The position numbers and the translations under genes are program-made. From Sporodiniella umbellata (lineage: Eukaryota; Mucoromycota; Mucoromycetes; Mucorales; Rhizopodaceae): DNA of 64,000 bases. Of the stretch, positions 57,540 through 64,000 are shown piece by piece. Below the pieces are notes generated by a model. It made no database searches and was not told the origin of the DNA. It saw nothing but the letters and a program-made list of their open reading frames with translations. The stretch spans positions 99,947 to 163,946 of the forward strand of contig JAIXMR010000056.1 in NCBI GenBank assembly GCA_025677835.1. Direction: 5' to 3'. The stretch's first letter is position 1, and each line of letters starts with the position of its first letter.

Positions 57540-58589
57540 ATGCCTACTTTACTTAGTCGAACTTTTGCATTGCTCAGTAGCACAAAGCTTCCAATGGAGC
57601 CAAGGCTGAATAGCCGAATCCTGCAAGAAGAAGTGTGCTCGCAAGAACCTCAGCACATTGCCATTGAATTGGAAGAGCCTGTGGAAAAACCCGAGTCGAC
57701 GATTTGGAAAGCGGCTGAGGAAGGCGATTTGGTTGCTCTTCAGTACTTTATCGAGAATAGTACTACAGATCCGAGTCGATTGTTGAATCAACGCGATCCA
57801 GAGAGTGATTGTACTTTGCTTCATTTGGTGATTGTTCATGCCAAAGAGCACCAATTACCAGTCTTGCCTTTGCTTCGTTTCTTGCTGGATCAAGGTGCGG
57901 AAGCAACCTTGTGCAATATCTATAATGTACAAGCAATCCATATGATTCCGTTGCACTGTGAAGATCAGCCACTAGCCTGTATGGATCTGTTGTTAGATCA
58001 TCGTGTGGATATCAACGTACACGACGGTGATGGCTGGACTCCGCTTCACTATGCCGCACGTTTCTGTCAAACGCCTGAGCCGATTCTTCAGCGTCTCGTC
58101 GAACGAGGAGCGGATGTAAACCGTCGAGATGTACGTAACAAGACACCTCTGTTTGTCCTACTGGCTAACGGGGACTATTCAGATGCCTTGCACTGGTTGA
58201 TCCATACTGCAAAAGCAGATCTCTCTTTACTCGGCGATTTTGTTGATCTGAATACACACCAAACCATCCGAGGTTCTCTCATCTTACAGGCCACGAAATA
58301 CAAGCGGACTCAGTCACTCGCCTTCTTAATTCGTTCCTCTCTACGCGTTCTTCGAAAAGTGGTCGCTCCGGAAGAAATCGCTTTGGCTTACCAATACGCT
58401 CAGGATGAGCCTGAGCTTTTGGATCTCTTGAAAGAACTCGAGGATCTCTTGATCCATCCTTCAAATTTAACTTACTCCCGAAGACCTTCTATTATGACCG
58501 TCTTGGGGCTCACCAGCACTTCTTCTAATGGCCTGTTTAAAAGAGCAAGTAGAATCTTGAGACGTACAAAAAGCGAAGGTGTAAAGTAG
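57540..58589 (+). CDS. Ankyrin-repeat protein
   Basis: Intronless, 349 residues, starting at the first ATG in frame (MPTLLSRTFALLSS). Ankyrin-type repeats run from about residue 55 to 240: STIWKAAEEGDLVALQYFIE, CTLLHLVIVHAKE, LLRFLLDQGAEATLCNI, DGDGWTPLHYAARFC, LVERGADVNRRDVRNKTPLF. The C-terminal part is helical then Ser/Arg-rich (RRPSIMTVLGL, RASRILRRTKSEG), with possible phosphorylation sites. This resembles ankyrin proteins of Mucoromycota with a lipid- or kinase-related tail, but no catalytic domain is present, so the function is unassigned beyond protein-protein binding. Confidence 0.85.
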   Translation: MPTLLSRTFALLSSTKLPMEPRLNSRILQEEVCSQEPQHIAIELEEPVEKPESTIWKAAEEGDLVALQYFIENSTTDPSRLLNQRDPESDCTLLHLVIVHAKEHQLPVLPLLRFLLDQGAEATLCNIYNVQAIHMIPLHCEDQPLACMDLLLDHRVDINVHDGDGWTPLHYAARFCQTPEPILQRLVERGADVNRRDVRNKTPLFVLLANGDYSDALHWLIHTAKADLSLLGDFVDLNTHQTIRGSLILQATKYKRTQSLAFLIRSSLRVLRKVVAPEEIALAYQYAQDEPELLDLLKELEDLLIHPSNLTYSRRPSIMTVLGLTSTSSNGLFKRASRILRRTKSEGVK

Positions 58590-58688
58590 TGGGAAAAAAA
58601 AAACAAACAAACAGACAAACCAATAAAAGAGACAATAGCAAAAACTTTATCTATGCATATGCATACACCACTTTTTTTTTTTTTTTTA

Positions 58689-59033
58689 TTATTGTCCTGT
58701 GAATAACATGCATCCAATCATCTTGGTCTCAATCACCCCTAATTTCCAGTCAGAGCCTGTCATGGTCTGCCATTGGCATTCTTCTAGCGTTTTCTTTAGC
58801 TGGGTTTCATCTATCTCAATTTCCATAGGCAGGTTTTCTAAAGCCATGCTTTCAAGATAATGCAAGACTTTTTGAGGCCGTCGGTCTAGATCTGAAAGAA
58901 GTTCACGAAAATCCCCAGGCCCATAGCTAATACCTAATGAACAAATACCAGTAAACTGAACCAGAATAGAGCCTGAATGAAGTTCTGGTAACCATTTTAG
59001 TTAGAATCGTTCTTTTCTAGAAATATTCATCTG

Positions 59034-59074
<41 letters not shown>

Positions 59075-61673
59075 CTTTTCTCCAACGAACTCTGAATCCG
59101 TTTTGAAGCACTCGGTTATCCATAATTTCATGAAAAGACGTGTTTATATTTCCATGGCCATCGTCTGCTACTTGCATTTCTCGGTTCTCTAAAGAAATCA
59201 ACTTGGCACATAAAGGATCTGTCATCTTAAATTGAACTTGTACTGGCCTTTTTAAAGTTGAACGTGGTTTAAGTTCATAACTCTTGACTAGTGATTTTAT
59301 GGCCAAATGCTTTTGTATCCTAAGAGAACAAAAAAAAAAAAAAAGTATTCAGTACATTTTGAAGTTTAAAAAAAAAAAACAACTTACTCTTTCTTATTCA
59401 AAATACCAATTTGTTTTACTTTATGTACACTTTCATCTTCCATAGGCCGAATGCCTTTTATAAAAAAGATCCATAGGTTATCGTGTGGAAGAAACTGAAC
59501 AAACTCGGACCCTTCCAATTCAATAGCTAGATAATCTTCGATAGGGATACGATACATTTGATTTATACGTTCCTTTCTTCGTGTGTAGTTGCGATAAATA
59601 GCGTCTTTATCTACCTCAATAGTAGCACACTCGTTTTGAGTGTTTATCAAGGATTCAGTCTTTCGCCGTTTTGATTTTTTTTCGGTTGTTATGGACTGCT
59701 CAGAATCAGAAAGCATGTCTACATCCTCAGATATTGGTTCAGAAGACTTGATTGAGGATTTGATCATAGCGTTAGAGACAATAGGAGGGTCTCGATGACG
59801 TACCCCTGTATGGGGTTTAAACGCACTATGAACATGGGCCGAGTTTTCTTGTAGTAGCTTAGTCAATGCTGTCAAATCAGGCGTTGCCTTTTTCGGGGGT
59901 GAGCTAGCGACCTGGTGTCTCGAACTCTGGAAAGATTCACTCCGATCTACTCCCAATTTGGACCTATCGCTGGGTGGATCAGGCTTGGAATTGCTAACAC
60001 TATTAAAGCCTGACAAGACAGGCTTAGGAGGGTTTACTCCCTTAAATTTTGACTGAATAGGATTGGGGTTAGCAATGTTTTTAGAGCCTAACAGTATAGA
60101 CGCTGGGTTCTTAGAAATTGGTGTATTACTTGTCGAAGAAGGCTTTGAGAGACCAACATTGACTTTGGTTGCTGGAAGAGCTGATTCGTTTTTTTTGACG
60201 AATAAAGGTTCTTCGTCTAAAGGTTTGGCTTGCTCAGGCTCCCAGTCCATGTTTTCTTTTTCCGGAATAGCTCCTTTTGTTTCTCGAGTCACTGGACGAA
60301 AAAAACTGTCGATTCTTGAGGGATAAATCTTTTCGATCATCGACTCAGCTAAGGATACCACCTTTTGTTTATCGTGAAAAAGAATCACCGTCTTGTTAGG
60401 TTCAACATTAACTAACCGCAATATTAGTCTTAATGACCCTAATGCCACTCACGTACCATCATAAGTATCAGGAGGTAACTGGATGTGAACATATATAAAA
60501 GGTGTTTTCTTTACTAAGTATAGGTTGTTAGAAATATATCATCAAATATACAACAACAAACCTTCATGAAGCCCCAAACACTCTTTGTATCTGTTCTTAA
60601 TTGTCGTTACAAGGCCTTTTAGGTCGGATTTTGCATAGTTTATAGGCCGCTGGTTGACATAAAAGAAGATGCGGTCGTTTTTTAGCATAATGGTAGGGTC
60701 TACATTTCGGTTTATATTGTCAAAAAACAAGAGCAGTGTTAACAAGTGTACTTACCCGCGTCTTTTTTTGGTATAAACATCTCTATGTTCAACTCTTTAT
60801 ATTCGGAGTCTGTTTCAATCAAATGCTCTAACATACTGATCTGACTGGCCCCGTAAACAAGAGACATGGTATCCTCAAGATCTTTCGTTGGCGATTGAAT
60901 CCAGACAGTTGACTTGCCACCTGTTTGTGGTGTGTCTTGGAATGAAAACCTCACAGAAGGATAGACAAGTGCATATTTCACAAGGAGTTCCTGAATCTTT
61001 TTTGCATTGGCTGATGCATTTTTCTGAGCTACCTGTCTTCTCACAGGTAGGTGAAGAAAAGGCCGAACTATTGAGAAAGCAGTTCCTTTATCTACTATCG
61101 TATTGGCTAATTGCGGACTATATTCGGATGGTTAGCTAGTACAAATACTTTCTGGCCAGTTTACTTCGATAGACTGCCTTCAGAATCCAAATCGTATTTT
61201 TTAGCAATGTGGTCTTTCTCGGTCTTTGTGGTCACCGAAACACTTTTGGCCATAGCACAAATAGAATGGAGAGCTTCTCCACGAAAGCCAAACGTATCAA
61301 CACTCCCTATATCCTCAAACTTTCTAATCTTTGATGTGTAGTGGTGTTTGGCCATACTTTCTCTATCTGCTTCTTCAATACCATGTCCATTGTCTTTTAT
61401 CTAGGTCCAGAAAATAAACATATTACTTTCTCTTTTTCTATCAAATTTACTTGAATGGAATGAAGGCCATGGTCAATAAGTTTGAGCTCAATAAAAGTTG
61501 CTGAGGCGTCTAAAGAATTCCTGTAGACACATTTGCTATTGTTACTTTCATTCACATGAAGACGCAAGTTATTTTTACTCAATAAGCTCTTTTGTAATAG
61601 ACTCTATGTCCACAATGACTTGCCCAGAATGAATACTTCTGATCGTTGACTTGTCCAATGCCCGTATTGACAT
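58689..61673 (-). CDS. DNA mismatch-repair protein, MLH2/PMS1(human)-type MutL homolog
   Basis: Nine exons, complement(58689..58984, 59075..59319, 59388..60411, 60457..60513, 60562..60699, 60756..61117, 61165..61400, 61451..61520, 61579..61673), 840 residues. The GHKL ATPase motifs are clear: KELIENSLDASAT (motif I), IKDNGHGIEEAD (II), TFGFRGEALHSI (III), GTAFSIVRPFLHLPVRRQ, and FYVNQRPINY with YDVNVEPNKTVILF. A long Ser/Pro-rich linker follows, then a C-terminal dimerisation region. The endonuclease motif DQHAxxExxxxE of PMS2-type proteins is not seen, which favours the MLH2/human-PMS1 branch, a partner of MLH1. The last two junctions were set by frame and are less secure. Confidence 0.85.
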
Positions 61674-61978
61674 TTCTATTTTTTTTTTTTTTTTTCTGAA
61701 ACTCAAAGTGGAAAGTAATTTATATCTGTTAAAACGGTTTTCATGCAAAATACCAGGTGGCTTTGCTTTCTGTAAACAAACGGCATGGTTCTCTGGGTCC
61801 TGTTGTCACAACTGAGTTTTCAAATAACGGTATGACTATTGCTGTCTCTAAAGACTGTCTTATTTAAAGAGTTTTAGCTTAAAAGTAAGGTCATCGTTGG
61901 GGGCCAGCTGTACATACATGTTTACAAACTGATATATCTGTCTGTTTTCATGAAAGACTGCAATCAGGTTTTATTTTC

Positions 61979-62025
<47 letters not shown>

Positions 62026-62366
62026 GGCCATAAGACAACAGAATAGTCGACAGCCTTTAAGTTGCTGATATAGTTGGCAATTCTTTAACAGCCAATATCT
62101 CAAAAAACTTTTTGGGCCGTGCTTTCAAAGGTTAAGCCTCGATAAAATGTGGTTTTAGTTTCGATCTATTTTTTATTTTATTTTTTTTAGCTACTCTCTT
62201 ATTCAATACAAAATGGATAAAAGTGTCAGGTATTGTCTTGGCATTGCTAAAAGCTGAAAAAGTGCGTGTTTTTGTCTCGCTTTTGTATGAAAAAAAATAT
62301 ATAGGATGGCTCTATAAAAGTATATAGCCTTCCTTTTGTTTTTATTGTTATAGTTTGTCTTCTTGT
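61674..62366. other. Spacer with MLH2-like promoter and long poly-A
   Basis: About 690 bp without a gene. Contains a poly-T at 61680-61695, a 43-nt poly-A at 61982-62024 and two copies of a TTTCTGTA...CGGC-type segment (about 61769-61783 and 61975-62030), the second with the poly-A expanded inside it. Confidence 0.5.
61982..62024. repeat. Poly-A run, about 43 nt
   Basis: Longest homopolymer in the window, in intergenic DNA between the proteasome gene 3' end and the MutL-homolog start. It is embedded in a TTCTGTA(A)nCGGC context that occurs 210 bp away with only a short A/C stretch, so it looks like local expansion. Confidence 0.85.
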
Positions 62367-63493
62367 TTAATCCTCCATTTCATCATCTGATGAAGATTCT
62401 TTTGCTAACCGTTCAGCTTCTGCTTTTAAGTCTGCTGGTACAAATTGATGTTTGTATTTTGACTCTGGGCAAATCCAACTCAACTCCAATTCGAACTCCT
62501 TGTCCTTCGCATCATCATGACAAGTATAAATACTATACGATTTGTCAATAAGCAACACAAATCCCTTTTTTGTTTTCTGCTTACATTCTTGTAATCTCAT
62601 TTACAGCTTCGCGGACTGTCATTTCATCCAAATTCAACTTTTCGATTTCTGTTTTGGCAACCGACTTCCCCTTTCCAGCAGCACAGCCACGGTATCCCTA
62701 GTTGTAATATTAGCATTCACTTTTTGGTGATTTTTCTTCTGTCTCTAAATACCCAATAAACACCGGAGGGTTCAATCATATATAAGGTGGGCTTTTCTTT
62801 TTCGGACATTGAGCCAACAATTGTACATGTACCGAATGGGCGAACGCTGGAATATAAAGTGTAGGCAGAAACGTATTGGCCTAAGCGATCGGTAATTGTC
62901 TAATACAAATACAGTATTAGTTAGGTATGAGTCTTTTGATAACCCAATTTTTTTTTTCATTTTTGAAATGCTACCTTTCCAGGAATAGGTTGTCTGTATA
63001 TGTCTTTCCAAGATTGTGCTTCATCACGAGCTCGGTTAACGACATGTCTACCGTCCGCTAATAAGCCTGCTGAAGCCTGTAATATATTTTTTAAAAGATA
63101 AGAAACAGTTAATATAAAAGAGGATACTTTACAATGCCAATGTGAAGATCTGCGCTTTGAATGCGGCGATTGGCTCCTTGAACAAGCAACTTTGATTGAA
63201 CTAATTTCTCGACAGCCAACACTACACCATCTTTGCAACGAAGTCCAATAGCAGTTCTGTTAAATCAGTCAGTTTTGTATCGTATAGTAATGCAGTAAAC
63301 AAAAAACTGTGGTGTCGTACCCGCTGTTGTCTACTGCTTTGTTTGCATATTCGACCTGAAAAACGCGTCCATCAGGAGAGTAAGTAGAGACAGATAAATC
63401 ATACTGTGAAAGAGTGATTTAGTAACGAAGTTGCTTTCTTTTTGCCTTTTATAGTAGTCAAAAATACTTTACTCCAGTACCGATGGAAGTCAT
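62367..63493 (-). CDS. PRE10: 20S proteasome subunit alpha type 7 (PRE10/PSMA3-like)
   Basis: Seven exons, complement(62367..62532, 62585..62697, 62753..62899, 62975..63076, 63133..63256, 63321..63403, 63473..63493), 251 residues. The alpha-subunit N-terminal signature is complete after splicing: [39 protein letters not shown]. Later landmarks are [61 protein letters not shown] and a C-terminal acidic tail SSSDDEMED, which is characteristic of the alpha7/PSMA3 subunit and is a casein-kinase-2-type site. The subunit forms part of the outer alpha ring. Exon 1 is only 21 nt. It is divergent from the Ssr4-like gene with 146 bp between starts. Confidence 0.95.
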
Positions 63494-63639
63494 GTTTGTA
63501 TTTTTTTTTTCAAAAAGAAAGAAGTTTTATTTCTTGGCCGCGCGTACCTAACTACTTCATCTTTGAAATTCCGACGCGAGTGACATAGTCCTTTATTTTT
63601 TATTCTTGTTTTTTTTTTTTTTATTTTTTTCAGTCGATA

Positions 63640-64000
63640 ATGAGTTCAGCTAATTTTTATAATCCTTCAATGATGCCACCACATCAAATGGGTCAACGTG
63701 GACCCCCCATGGGCATTCCCAACGCTCAATTCATTCAACAGCAACAGCAGCAGCAGCAACAACAGCACCAATTTCGAAACCAAAGCGCCATGGCCTCAAA
63801 ACGCGCTGCACAACCTAATAAAATGAGACAAAATATGCCTCCTCCTGAGGAAATAGATGAGCCTTCAGGGGGTGTGTTTAAAAGAGCGATTCACTACTCG
63901 AATAGTTGCTGATCTCTTTTTTATTTATTTTGATAGACGAGCTGGACGACATTTCGGCGAGAGATATTGCCATTGCAAGATATAAGCGAAATCATGATTA
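63640..64000 (+). CDS. Ssr4-like SWI/SNF-RSC subunit, 5' part
   Basis: Truncated by the right edge. Exons 63640..63871 and 63937..>64000. The N-terminus is Met/Pro/Gln-rich (MSSANFYNPSMMPPHQMGQR), followed by a run of ten glutamines and a basic linker. After a 65-bp intron the protein continues DELDDISARDIAIARYKRNH. The 'L.D.I..RDI...RY..NH.Y' pattern resembles the C-terminal domain of fungal Ssr4, a subunit of SWI/SNF and RSC chromatin remodelers. That assignment is from memory of the motif on a short stretch and is tentative; a transcriptional co-regulator with a Q-rich tail is the safer description. Confidence 0.5.

Overview
This is a nuclear genome fragment from a fungus, most likely an early-diverging one of the Mucoromycota (Mucorales-like). 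The evidence is a protein-coding set typical of fungi (class IV-type chitin synthase, GPI-anchored Kre9/Knh1-type wall protein, NHP6-like HMG-box protein, Ssr4-like chromatin protein). Genes carry many short introns (about 45-80 bp, GT..AG, CTAAC/CTGAC-like branch sites). The DNA is very AT-rich, with long poly-A/poly-T runs inside introns and between genes. Species is not determined.

Layout. 0-3 kb: the 5' part of a WD40 (aladin-like) gene and a divergent KH-like gene. 3-7.3 kb: no intact genes, but a decayed LINE reverse transcriptase. 7.3-11.1 kb: a RasGEF gene and an acidic-repeat GPI-anchored wall protein. 11-15.3 kb: no gene recognised. 15.3-18.6 kb: MYG1-family nuclease and an F-box protein, convergent. 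18.6-24.3 kb: a 5.7-kb gene desert with possible transposase and LINE relics. 24.3-31.8 kb: PMR1-type Ca/Mn pump, a four-CBS protein and a chitin synthase. 33-36 kb: an RRG9/neugrin-type mitochondrial protein and a Ser/Pro-rich protein of unknown function. 39.4-42.6 kb: a bacterial-type L-lactate permease and a CoA-pyrophosphatase-type Nudix hydrolase. 42.8-46.3 kb: a protein made of twelve tau/MAP2/MAP4-like repeats directly downstream of an alpha-tubulin gene. 46.6-47.7 kb: homeodomain protein. 50-54.3 kb: U2SURP/SR140-type splicing factor and the HMG-box gene. 55.9-63.5 kb: GET4, an ankyrin protein, an MLH2/PMS1-type mismatch-repair protein and proteasome alpha7. The window ends inside an Ssr4-like gene.

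Most genes are unrelated housekeeping functions with no sign of an operon or secondary-metabolite cluster. The most unusual content is the 12-unit tau-like repeat protein beside alpha-tubulin. The intron-bearing lactate permease of a family best known from bacteria comes next. Exon coordinates were derived by hand from reading frame, splice signals and family motifs; single splice sites can be off, and no database search was run.
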